Notes under the pieces: model-generated
The model's input: only the letters and a program-made list of their open reading frames with translations
Database searches by the model: none
What the model was told of the DNA's origin: nothing
Made by a program: the position numbers and the translations under genes
Assembly (NCBI GenBank): GCA_032622095.1
Contig: CP136061.1
Span: 45,083,797 to 45,147,796 of the forward strand
Direction: 5' to 3'
Source of the DNA: Siphonodentalium dalli
Taxonomy: Eukaryota > Mollusca > Scaphopoda > Gadilida > Siphonodentaliidae
Length of the DNA stretch: 64,000 nt
Shown here: one piece after another, positions 46,575 through 56,620 of the stretch
Layout: the number at the start of each line of letters is the position of its first letter
Numbering within the stretch: position 1 is the first letter of the stretch

Positions 46575-46823
46575 AATTTGGATCGGACTTATGCTAGGTC
46601 AACATGTTGTAGATAGTTCTTCATATTCATGGCAGAGTGACAACAAGGCATGAAAACCGATTTAAACGGGGACTGTACACTAAATCCGGACATTTATAAG
46701 ACCAATACACTAATGTTTACCTCCAAAATTCGAACGCTTAAAGCGTACTCCAAATACCGGACAGCTTTATTAGTCCATAAGTGAACAAATACACGTTTCC
46801 GTTTTTTAGTTGACCTGTGTGAC

Positions 46824-47124
46824 GGTTGATTGGGGTTTATTGTCGCTTTAGCAACTAAGGCTATATCACGACATTGCCAGTTTTAGTGGTGGAGGAAATC
46901 CGCACACTTGCGACTAATCTAACAGTGATTTCAATGGCTGATAACTCGTCAACCATGTGCGGCAAACCACCGGCCATCGGCGAGTAACTGGTAACTCCAC
47001 CAGATAACGATTTCGAGTTACAAAGTCCACGATGGAAACATGTGGATTTGAACCCTTATTGCCAGCGCTGGAGGGCGAAACGGCTTGGAGTTGTACCCCT
47101 AACCGATTGAGCCACCGAGGCCCC
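46824..47124 (-). mobile_element. tRNA-derived SINE, full length, with 12-bp target duplication
   Basis: Read on minus: GGGGCCTCGGTGGCTCAATC starts a tRNA-like head with A box TGGCTCAATCGG (47103-47114) and B box GGTTCAAATCC (47044-47054). A core and a 'gcggatttcctccaccacta' block follow, then the tail 'gcgacaataaaccccaatca'. It is flanked by exact direct repeats GACCTGTGTGAC (46812-46823 and 47125-47136), as LINE-mediated insertion produces. The open frame on this strand is a by-product. The tail resembles widespread mollusc/metazoan SINE tails (recalled, not searched). Confidence 0.9.
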
Positions 47125-47136
47125 GACCTGTGTGAC

Positions 47137-47955
47137 ATTGATCACTGTCTGTGACAACTGTTAGTTACAAACGGATGAAGTGTTCTTGGTACATTAATCA
47201 AATTTATTTACAAATTAAAACGAATATAATGCCTGAGAATAAAAAGATACTGCGGTATTTATATTTAATCTTATTCTAAATAAATTCCGAAAGCGATACC
47301 AGATGAATGAGCATGCACACGGGTAATGTACTTTTGTACTATTGAATAACCAATTTAATTAGCGGTATTTTGTTTCGGCAAAGCTTTGAAACGGATTAAA
47401 CAATAGGTGTCTAATTAGATGCGCCTAAACCAGAATTGGTTACTGCACTGCACCACCTTCAGATACATGCAGATACAGATAGATCCATGTTTGCTTAGAT
47501 CACAAACTGATTGAACAATGGTGACTTCACAGGTACACATAATTAGAGCAATGACACGTTGTTTTTACATCAGCTATTGTGTTGGAATGAATTCTTTGTT
47601 TTTACAACAATTGTCCAAACTAAACACTAATTCGCTAAAAGTACCAGACGGTGGTTTATTGTTACAATCACAGTTTTATTAAATCAACATATCACAATTA
47701 ATGAGCCATCGGGAAAACGATAGCTCAGAGTTGAAATTTACCGTCAACAACATTTTTAAAAACCGCGAATCACTGTAAAATGTATCGTTTCCGTGTGTCC
47801 TGGTTTCTCTATACATATATTTATTTCTTATTATAACATGTTTATCTATTGCAATTTATGTTTTATTTTGTAGTTTATTGAATAAATTTTAAGTAATCAG
47901 TAATGAGGTGTCTGGGTCTCGATAACTCTTACTGACGGCGGCAATATATTCCGAT
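47137..47955. other. intron 1, unassigned stretch
   Basis: No gene or element recognised. Confidence 0.45.
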
Positions 47956-47969
47956 GGTTTTGCAATTTT

Positions 47970-48432
47970 CTGTAAACCGAACACCTCTCTAATCCGAACA
48001 GAAGGGCCGGTCCGAAGGGTGTTCGGTTTAGCCCTTTACCCAACAGAAGGGCCCTGTGCCAATGCATTCTCTTATATATGCGAGTCGACCATAGGTCGCC
48101 TCGCATATATAAGAGAATGCATTGGCTTAACACATTAACAATTATAAAATTGTTAAAGAATGTAAGAAAAAATGGTAAAAAAAAATTTTTTTAGGCCAAT
48201 GCATTCTCTTATATATGCGAGGCGACCTATGGTCGACTCGCATATATAAGAGAATGCATTGGCACAGGGCATAACTGTAACCATCACAATGTGGTCAAGG
48301 AGCCGGTTCCAATGATATCCATATTTGTATGGTTCTATTGAGACAGACCGAAGATATTTTAGGCTGTTGAAGCTTTATTTGGCCGGTTTTGGCCGGTTTG
48401 TTGGGTAAAGGGTTAGAGAGGTTTTACTGTAC
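47970..48432. mobile_element. small foldback interrupted by A11
   Basis: 'tgtaaaccgaacacctctctaatccgaac' on the left and '(tgttcggtt)tagagaggttttactgta' on the right are inverted ends. A11 lies inside the right end. Confidence 0.6.
48032..48412 (-). mobile_element. A-type piggyBac-like MITE (copy A11) with TTAG target
   Basis: CCCTTTACCCAACAGAAGGG ... TTGGGTAAAGGG. It is flanked on both sides by TTAG (48028-48031, 48413-48416) instead of TTAA. Both hairpins intact; linker shortened. Confidence 0.9.
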
Positions 48433-48675
48433 CATGTTGTTTGCATTGTTCATAGAGCACACAAGTGTATTTTGCACTAAACCATGGCTCAAATTCATTC
48501 ATTTGTCGCATACATTCTGTTGAGTATAAAAGGAGATGACCATAAATGTCCAGATTTAGAGTACTGATTATTTATGGGCAGCCATGCAGTAAATGAATGT
48601 TACTGGTACCAGTTATGAGTGATCCCAATGTGAGCACATCACAATATTCACCATTTGGTAACTTCAATCTGAGTC

Positions 48676-48782
48676 TACAGTAATGCCCTAAATAATTGAC
48701 TACTTAACCACAGCAGAATTATAGGTAATTTTTCAGGATTTAGTCGGAAATATGGCTTGTTACCATTCATCGGAAAGCTCTC
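48676..48782. mobile_element. half M-type MITE (copy M16)
   Basis: Left arm only, TACAGTAATGCCC to GGAAAGCTCTCA, fused at the palindrome centre to the 3' end of the minus-strand Penelope-like fragment. Confidence 0.85.
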
Positions 48783-49176
48783 ATGCTATGAATGAATTGT
48801 TTCCCACGAAATCATGGAGTCCAATGTAACTAGATAGAAATCCGGCATCTCTGTTGAGCCCTGTCTTGATCGTATCCAGGTCGCATATTAACTTATCTCC
48901 GCCTTTCTTCTCCCCAGACATCCGGCAAGCCCACCCCCTTAATACGCGAACTTTTAGATCATTCAACGAATGGTTTGGCAGGTTGAAATGTGTGCTGACA
49001 GTGTTCCATGATGTTATAGAAAATTGATGTCCTATCATATGTTGCCTTAACGATTGTCCCGTTTCTCCCACATAGTATGTACCCGGACATCTATCACATT
49101 GTATGACATATACAACACCACGAGAGCTACATGAGAATATCCCTTTGGGGGTGTAAGAATTGCGGCATAACTTCAT
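48781..49176 (-). pseudogene. Penelope-like retroelement fragment, GIY-YIG endonuclease end
   Basis: A 131-codon open frame, 5'-truncated. After a Cys/Arg-rich start, CSSRGVVYVIQCDRCPGTYY followed by VGETGQSLRQ is a GIY-YIG nuclease signature (GVVY...YYVGETG) with a preceding CxxC pair, typical of the C-terminal endonuclease of Penelope-like elements. FNLPNHSLNDLKV and ICDLDTIKTGLNRDAG are the usual downstream motifs. There is no reverse transcriptase on this copy. It lies head-to-head with the plus-strand fragment. The family assignment rests on motifs recalled from Penelope-like elements. Confidence 0.85.
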
Positions 49177-49180
49177 CGGT

Positions 49181-50164
49181 ATGGGCTATAAGCACAGTGA
49201 AGTGAACAGGGAGATTCCTAAAGTGATCAGTAAAAGACAAGACGATCTACTACATGTACATGTAATTCCGCAATTGAACCAAAGTGACTCATCGAACACC
49301 AAGATACAGTAATGCTCTAATTAATCGACCTCTTAACCAAAGCAGAATTATGGGTAACTTTTCAGGATTTAGTCGGAAATATGGCTTGTTGCCATTCATC
49401 GGAAAGCTCTCGGCGAGAGCTTTCCGATGAATGGCAACAAGCCATATTTCCGACTAAATCCTGAAAAGTTACCCATAATTCTGCTGTGGTTAAGAAGTCG
49501 CTTACTTAGAGCATTACTGTACCTCTTGTGACAACATACCACTCTTCGCTATATAAACTAAAGTCGATTGCAAAAGATCTACAAAACATCATCGACAGTG
49601 ACAGCATGCAACCTGAAAGAAATCCTTCCAGATCTTCCTCTGATGTCATACAGACAACCGCCAAATCTCTGTCAGAGTTTCGTTAGTGCAAACAAAGTGC
49701 AACCGAACAGCGACGTGAAAAGAATTATTGTAAAACATGTCGTTCAATATCACCCACTCTTGACGCCCCTTATTAGGAGAAATGGTCAACATCACACCCC
49801 TATAGCATGTAGCTCTCGTGGTGTTGTATACATGTATGTCATACAATGTGATAGTTGTCTGGGTACATACTATGTGGGAGAAACGGGACAATCGTTAAGG
49901 CAACGTATGCGAGGACATGGATATTCTATAACATCACGGAACACTTTCCTGTCAGTCGGCGCATATTTTAACCTGCCCAACCATTCGTTGAACGATCTAA
50001 AAGTTTGTGTATTAAGGGGGGGGGGCTTGCCGGATGTCCGGGGGAGAAGAAAGGCGGAGATGAGTTTAATATGCGACCTGGATACGATCAAGACAGGGCT
50101 CAACAGAGACACCGGAGTTCTATCCAGTTATGTCAGACTCCATGATTTCGCGGGAAACAATTAA
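49181..50164 (+). pseudogene. Penelope-like retroelement fragment, 3' part of ORF, MITE-interrupted
   Basis: Residues GYKHSEVNREIPKVISKRQ (49184 on) are followed by the M17 insertion (49305-49521). The frame resumes at PLVTTYHSSLYKLKSIAKDL (49522 on), the connecting region after the reverse transcriptase. A +1 frameshift near 49600 leads into ILPDLPLMSYRQPPNLCQSF, then a GIY-YIG domain (CSSRGVVYMYVIQCDSC..YYVGETGQSLRQRM) and ICDLDTIKTGLNRDTG. A poly-G tract (about 50019-50028) distorts the frame after VCVLRG. So it has at least one insertion and two frame disturbances. The 5' reverse transcriptase part is absent. Confidence 0.85.
49305..49521. mobile_element. M-type MITE (copy M17), inside the Penelope-like frame
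   Basis: TACAGTAATGCTCTAATTAA ... TTAGAGCATTACTGTA. Deleting it with one TA gives AAG ATA CCT CTT, keeping the flanking reading frame continuous. This verifies a TA target duplication. Confidence 0.95.
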
Positions 50165-50362
50165 TGCATAGCGTCATAATGCCACGGACAACACCAACGA
50201 TAACAACCCACTTCACGTGATAAAGATCCCTCGAAGAATCGAAAGATGTGTAACATTATATTTGCACAATAACATATCTCATGAGTCTTAAAAGGAGTTA
50301 TTTTGCAGTTTTGCGGGATTTACTATTATCGTATACAGAACTCATACAGCTATTTCTCAATA
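50165..50362. other. probable 3' untranslated part of the Penelope-like fragment
   Basis: Follows the GIY-YIG frame up to M18. No coding or repeat signal of its own. Confidence 0.4.
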
Positions 50363-50579
50363 TACAGTAATGCCCTAATTAATCGACTCCATAACCACAG
50401 CAGAATTATGGGTAACTTTTCAGGATTTAGTCGGAAATATGGCTTGTTGCCATTCATCGGAAAGCTCTCGGGGAGAGCTTTCCGATGAATGGCAACAAGC
50501 CATATTTCCAACTAAATCCTGAAAAGTTACCCATAATGCTGCTGTGGTTATGGAGTCGATTAATTAGGGCATTACTGTA
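50363..50579. mobile_element. M-type MITE (copy M18)
   Basis: Full near-perfect palindrome. The left inverted arm (48611-48616, 'agttat') preserves a TA at the equivalent site. Confidence 0.9.
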
Positions 50580-50649
50580 ACTGGTACCGGTAACATTCAT
50601 TTACTGGCTCCCCATAAATAATCAGTACCGGTATATTGATAGAAGATCG

Positions 50650-51060
50650 AATACAGATGTCATTAAAGATTTTTAAAAGATGGCTAACCCCAAGGTGGCT
50701 AACTCCAGTAAGTAAAATCGGACAAAACTGGTTTTCGAACTTTTCAAAAATATTGTGGCTACCAACTCATAAACAAAACATTATTGAAATTGGTTAATAT
50801 TTGTTTGAGTTATTGCGCCTATGACAAAACAATGGCGAGAAATTGTCAAACTAAGGGGTACATGTTACTCAGGTAAGAAAAATCGGACGAAACTGGTTTT
50901 TGAACTCGTCCGAGATATTGTGGCAACCAACTCATAAACTAAAAATTATTGAAATTGGTTAATATTTGTTCAAGTTATTGTGCTTACAACTGGATTGGAT
51001 GGACGCACGAACGGACGCATGGATGGTGCTGATTTCTATAGTCCCCCAAAATTTATTTTC
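50650..51060. repeat. degenerate dispersed repeat, two tandem units
   Basis: 'actggtttt(c/t)gaact..tc...gatattgtggc.accaactcataaac' occurs twice about 180 bp apart. Ends in a ggatggacgcacgaacggacg run and a 'ccccaaaatttattttccgggg' stem. Confidence 0.65.
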
Positions 51061-51116
51061 CGGGGACAATGAGAGGCTGAAAATTATAGGCGTACAGCTG
51101 TATGTGATATCCACAG

Positions 51117-53405
51117 TAGAGCTGCAACGATTCATAGTGATTTCGATGTATCACGATACGCTTTCACACGATACGAAGTGTGTGAAGTGTATCGCGATAC
51201 ACAAATATCACAATTTTAGGTCATCGAATGCGAAAATAACCCATATTTACTGTGTTTTTTTAGCAATTTAGGGGTCATCTCAAAACTCCAATCGGTACCG
51301 ATTGCCATTTACCGATTGTATTCAAGCCTTTTGAATCGGAAAATAATCGGTAAAGTCAGACAGCGTAATCACGTTAGTAGCGTCATTAACGGTAAAATCG
51401 GTACCGATTTTACCGATCAATATCCATGAGTGAACGCATTACGTCGCAGTCGGTAAGTCAATCGGTGAAATCGGTACCGATTTATTGAAACTTTTAACGT
51501 TCGATTTGTTGTTGTACATGTATGAAAAAGTTAACGCCGTAGTTGCAAAAACACTCGGTGAAATCGGTACCGATTGAGACGTTTTATGTTCGATTTTTGT
51601 TATAGGCCTACATAGATCTAGGGCACAGATGGTCGTGGATTTTCCATCGAAAAAAAAATCAGATAGTGGTTTATTTGCATTCTTTTATGTATTAGGTATT
51701 ATTAGATTAATTGGCAGTACCGGTAACAATTATTCTCATCGGAAATATTTTTTTCGTTTCCGAATCCGTACTTTACATATGCACATAAATTGATAAATTG
51801 TATGATTTTCACTCCACTTTCATCTCATCAAATTACACTTTAATCATCATTGATTGTCATATCAATTACCATTTTAGCATAATCTGCATACTCATTCAAT
51901 TATTACTAATTGTTTAACATATTAACGTATTTTATCTGCAATGTATCAGAATGTATTGTGATATTTTCTTCACTGTTTATCTATTCGTTGCGTGATTGGC
52001 TGAATCCCGTAAAGCTCCGCCCATCGCATGTCGCTCATGTTTACCCGGCAGATTCAAACGTTTTCCTGGTGTGTGTCGCGTTTCTATAATCTTCATGTAT
52101 CGACAGATCTAATGTTAATCTCCCCAAATTAATCGCATATATGAATCCAACTTGCCATTCTATTCCTATGCGAATGGGTCTCCAGACAGGCTGGGGTGGG
52201 TTCTTAATTTGGTTTTTGCTAGATGATCGCGATCTCTCGTCGAGGTTGGGGGGGGGGGGGCAAAGGTAGTCTATGCATCCATGCTACCGGGCCAGACTGG
52301 AGTAGACTCTTTTTTTACGAGATCAATATTTTTACCCATTATATATGGGGTGCTCCTCGTGCAAAGGAGGGACTACAAGAACAGAACAGAATGTACACAT
52401 GAGTACGTGTGCGGGATCTTGTAATACAGACACTCGAAAGCATGTGTTTGTCAAAACGTAAACAGATTCGTGGTACCTGGCACGCGCACTGAGTAGGTAT
52501 CCGTTTTCGGAGAACCCCGTCATTTTCTTAAAAAATGTTCCGGTGACTCGCATAAATTGAACATTTTATTCTTTTGAATCACTAATTATGTTTTAGTTTG
52601 GGTAAGGATATCTTTTCTCTATTTGATTTCTTTACAAATCACCGGTGCATGGATCTATTTTTTATCCCAACTAAAACGTGAGTGAGTTGGCTCTACGACA
52701 ATTAGTTAAAACAACAGCTGTCGATCAAACTTAAAATAGGCGTGTCTTTGTCGCACGAAAATTACCTAATACGTAATTAGCTGATATAAATACTTCATTA
52801 TCAGGCTATGATTGATTGAAACTGCACATTTGGCATAGCATTGCATGTGACTGTCATTTCGTGATGATTTATACCAATTACATCACAAATACCAGTCGAA
52901 AGATTTGACAATGAATGAATGGTCGCCTATATAACACAGGCGTTCGTGGTACCGGTAGGCCTATTAACTTGATAATATATACATAAAAAAACATGTGTTG
53001 CTAGACCAATAGGCTACGGCGATACCGAAGTACTCAGGCGCTGCGATCATTAGCGACGTTATTTTGAAACGTACGTTCTGATCGGTAGATTCGGTACCGA
53101 TTGTGACCGTCACAAATTGACGTAATCGGAAAAATCGGTACCGATTTCACCGATCGACGCGTTGTTCAAAAACGTCGTTTCTACGTTGTAATCGGTATTT
53201 TATCGGTAGAAATGACTTCCACAAAGCGTTATCAATCGGTAAAATCGGTGTTTTTGCCCATTTTACCGATTTTAGTTTTGAGATGACCCCTTAGGTAGAA
53301 AATCCTCGCAAAACATGGTTTTTGCATATCGTGATACATATCGTATCGTTGGTCATGTATCGTGATACGTATCGTATCGTGGCAAAGTGTATCGTTGCAG
53401 CCCTA
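51117..53405. mobile_element. hAT-like element with perfect 8-bp target duplication, interrupted
   Basis: Starts TAGAGCTGCAACGATTCATA and ends GTGTATCGTTGCAGCCCTA. ATCCACAG occurs exactly on both sides (51109-51116, 53406-53413). Only about 270 bp belong to it (ATCGTGATACG-rich); the rest is the nested Harbinger-like element. Related to the element at 29145. Confidence 0.92.
51271..53290. mobile_element. PIF/Harbinger-like non-autonomous element, 2.0 kb
   Basis: Inverted ends GGGGTCATCTCAAAACT / AGTTTTGAGATGACCCC. TTA on both sides (51268-51270, 53291-53293), the TWA target of PIF/Harbinger. Both subterminal regions hold arrays of the palindrome ATCGGTACCGAT (at least four on the left and two on the right). 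The interior has no recognised transposase. A poly-G run sits at about 52245-52260. Confidence 0.85.
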
Positions 53406-53440
53406 ATCCACAGCCATTGAAATTGACTTGCATGAATTTG

Positions 53441-53517
53441 TTAGGCCAATGCATTCATAAGAGAATGCATTGGCACAGGGTTTTTGCAAAAATTCAGGAA
53501 GCTCCCATCATGAAAGG
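53441..53517. mobile_element. C-type MITE, internal-deletion remnant (copy C7)
   Basis: 'taggccaatgcattcataag|agaatgcattggcacagggt...aggaagctcccatcatgaaaggg' then TTAA. Confidence 0.75.
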
Positions 53518-54089
53518 GTTAAATGGGACTCATGTTGATAATATCTGTAGTATCTGGGTATTAAACTAACAGGAAGCTCTTGCAAACAAGCCAACATGTT
53601 ATAACTGGAAGTGTCTTCCTGTATGGCAGTACAGTGTACCTATAATTATACTGACTTGCAGTTCTAGGTACGGTAGGTGCCTTAAGTGGTTCATTGTCAT
53701 TTAAACATTTTAAATAGTTTCTTTATTCATGAAAGCATGAATGTTTGTTGGCATATCTTTCAGAATCATTGTATAATTAATTTTGTAAGATTGTCCGATC
53801 AGGTAATTTGAACGCGAACAACTAATTACCTATTGCCTAGTTAATCAGTCTATGGAAATAGCAAATTGCAGCATTCGGAATTGACAATATAGCATTGGGC
53901 GACAGTCACGAAATAGTAAAGGTGTGATTTGCTGACTAATGATGTTTGAACTGACAAATCAGGGATATTTTTAGGCAAAGAAAGGGGCCGAAAATGTGCC
54001 CCATTCCGAATTATTGTTTTCTCCATTGTTATTTGGTCCACAGGTCAGTATCTGCAGAGGCAAGATTATCAAATAAAGTTGGTAAAATG
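53518..54089. other. intron 1, unassigned stretch
   Basis: No gene or element recognised. Confidence 0.45.
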
Positions 54090-54420
54090 GCCACTTTGAG
54101 TGGTTAGATCAGACACCTTTGAATACCAATTAAAATACCGGTAGCTAGAATAACCACCCAAGGTTGCTTGCTTTCCCCAAAGGTAGTTGTCAGATTAACT
54201 ACCCATACATGTAGGTAGCTAAAGTTCCAACCACCCACGAGTAGTACAATTATCCATGCTGGGTACATGTAGTTTGTATTCATTCTTCTGCCCAAAGTAG
54301 TAAAAAATTAGCCTCCAGTTGGGTAGTTAAAATTGCCCCCAAAGGTAGTAAATTTAACTACCAAAGGTATTTGAATGTTTAACTACCCACCTGGTAGTGC
54401 ATGTAGAAATTACTGTACTG
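54090..54420. repeat. imperfect array of 'aactaccca/ggtagt' motifs
   Basis: At least ten degenerate copies of CTACC(C)A...GGTAGT on alternating strands. No unit length is fixed. Confidence 0.6.
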
Positions 54421-54468
54421 TTGATTGAGTCAATGAACACCTATCTACTGTGTACATGGACTTGTATA

Positions 54469-54645
54469 AACTTAAGGCATGCATAAAATATGGTAGATAT
54501 GATTTCAATTGGTCTGAATAAAACTCAACAAAAAGTAAAAAAAAAAATTACACAAAACATGTATTCAGGTTCCAAAAATCCAACAAGGAGATAATAACCA
54601 GATTTTAAAACCTAAATTTAGTGCCACAAAAGACTTATTATTTGA
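54469..54645 (+). repeat. direct duplicate, copy 1
   Basis: Shares 'aaggcatgcataaaatatgg', 'ttggtctgaataaaactcaa' and 'aacatgtattcaggttcc' with 56440-56620 at high identity. Confidence 0.85.
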
Positions 54646-54659
54646 AATATAAAGGCCAA

Positions 54660-55150
54660 TAAAAGGTTACAATATTATAACCATCATATCAAATATGGAT
54701 GTAATCGGTTGACATTTGCTCAAGTTTTCACGTTAAAAGACTCATAAAATAGCTAAAAATAGACAAACTGAGAGCCGTAGTTCAGGTAAAATGTATCAGA
54801 CAAATCTGGTTTTCGAACTCGTTCAAGATATTGGTGTAAAAGATCCATAATTCCATATACCAAAAATGAATGAACCTGGTTGACGATTGTTCAAGTTATC
54901 TCGCAATCGGACATAAATTTTCCAATAATTGCTAAATATAGACAAACTAAGTGCCATAACTCATGTAAAACAAACCTGGTTTTCAAAAATAGTTTGAGAT
55001 ACATGTATTGTTGCAAAAGTTCCATATACCAAATATTAATAAAATTGGTTGACGTTTGTTCAAGTTATCGGGCTAACAAACATAAAAGTGCTATAAATAG
55101 AAAAAGTGACCCAACTGTGGTTAGAAAATCAGGGCAGAAACTCACAAATT
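54660..55150. repeat. degenerate dispersed repeat, three tandem units
   Basis: 'ctggttttcgaactcgttca...ccatataccaaatat.aata...ggttgac.tttgttcaagttatc' repeats about every 170 bp. Confidence 0.65.
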
Positions 55151-55554
55151 GTCAGAATCCATCAATAAATGGCTATATTATATAGGTTTTGGGCTGGCCT
55201 GCAACCGTCCTTCACCATAAGTCGTGTTTTGAAAAAAATATATAAAAAAATTGACTAATAAAGTATTGAGTTTGAGAAACATGTAAGATTTGTGTCACAA
55301 AGCATATTGGTTCTGAACTCTGTCCATTCATTTCCCTGTCATGAGTAGCAGCCGACGGCTTTTTAGGGATTATTGATTTCCAGCCATGATTGTTCAACAT
55401 TCTGACTGATAGCTTTATACAGCGATTCTCGACAACAGAACACTCCACTCGAACTCACCCTCAAACAGATCATCCGAGGAGGAATAAAAAATTCAATTTA
55501 ACACACTCGCTATCTGGTGAGCATGTGCTTAAATTCTGTGGACATAATGATAGT
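55151..55554. other. intron 1, unassigned stretch
   Basis: Nothing recognised. Confidence 0.45.
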
Positions 55555-55771
55555 TACAGTAATGCCCTAAATAATTGCTTCCTTAACCACAGCAGAATTA
55601 TGGCTAATTTCTCAGGATTCAGTCGGAAATATGGCTTGTTGCCATTCATTGGAAAGCTCTCACTGAGAGCTTTTCGATGAATGGCAACAAGCCATATTTA
55701 CGACTAAATCCTGAAAAATTACCCATAATTCTGCTGTGGTTAAGGAGTCGATTATTTAGGGCATTACTGTA
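55555..55771. mobile_element. M-type MITE (copy M19)
   Basis: Full palindrome, TACAGTAATGCCC...GGGCATTACTGTA. Confidence 0.9.
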
Positions 55772-56093
55772 GTTAATTGAACAGGATGCGCATAGTTAGA
55801 AAGCGTGGAAATGCTAACTGCATTTAGATCCGATATTAAGATAATAAATTGTTTTCCAACCAGTTCCAACTGTTTAATTTGAGAATCTCTCCAGTGGATT
55901 GTCCATTACATTCTCCAAATTATCTTCATTACAAGCATATTATGGATCTCATCAGCGATTTAAACTCAATTGTGGGAACATGGAGTAATTTTATCCCTTA
56001 AAAAAATGAAAACATTCAACATGTTTGCAGGGGAAAATGAGGCAATAGCCATTTTTGTATTTTTAGAGAGGATATACGTACTGGTATATAGAG
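55772..56093. other. intron 1, unassigned stretch
   Basis: Nothing recognised. Confidence 0.45.
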
Positions 56094-56237
56094 GATCTCA
56101 AACGAGTTACTATTTTATACGGAATATATCAACCGAGTTCACTAAATTCGATTTGAGCCGAGGTTTACCGAGGCTCAAATAGAATTTAGCGGATGCGGTT
56201 GATAAATTACGTATAAAATAGAACGAGTTTGAGATAC
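56094..56237. repeat. ~144-bp foldback element
   Basis: ATCTCAAACGAGTTACTATT... pairs with ...AAATAGAACGAGTTTGAGAT. The inner stem is CGAGGTTTACCGAGG. 'tatcacatgatcata' and 'atcatgtgataaaaag' outside suggest a wider inverted context (56240-56412). Confidence 0.75.
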
Positions 56238-56439
56238 TTTTTATCACATGATCATATAATCGCTAAAATTTATCGAAAAGAACAATAATTAACAGCCAGC
56301 GAACTTTGTCACAAAGAGCAGCGTGACGTCATTGCACGCGACGAAATTACGCATGTCTATTACGCTCGAATATTATATTGGAAAATAGTGCTATTAATCA
56401 TGTGATAAAAAGATATATATATGTACCTGGTACATGTAC

Positions 56440-56620
56440 TTGTATAATATTAAGGCATGCATAAAATATGGTAGATATGATTTCAATTGGTCTGAATAAA
56501 ACTCAACAAAAAGTCAATTTTTGTTTTACACAAAACATGTATTCAGGTTCCAAAAATCTAACAAGGAGATACTAGTAATAACCAGATTTAAAAAAATAAA
56601 TTTAGTGCCAAAAAGACTTA
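56440..56620 (+). repeat. direct duplicate, copy 2
   Basis: Second copy of 54469-54645, about 2 kb away, same orientation. The copies differ mainly at an A/T-rich run. Confidence 0.85.

Larger units (their letters stand above)
48561..50629. repeat. ~2-kb imperfect inverted structure around Penelope-like fragments
   Basis: The outer arms 48561-48615 and 50579-50629 are inverted copies ('gtactgattatttatggg...gttactggtaccagtta'). Within them the two Penelope-like fragments are also inverted, and each side carries an M-type MITE (half M16 on the left, full M18 on the right). Confidence 0.7.

Noticed and set aside
46914-47138. 74-codon minus-strand frame, or a tRNA gene
   Set aside because: It is the tRNA-like head and core of a SINE with target duplications; no complete cloverleaf.
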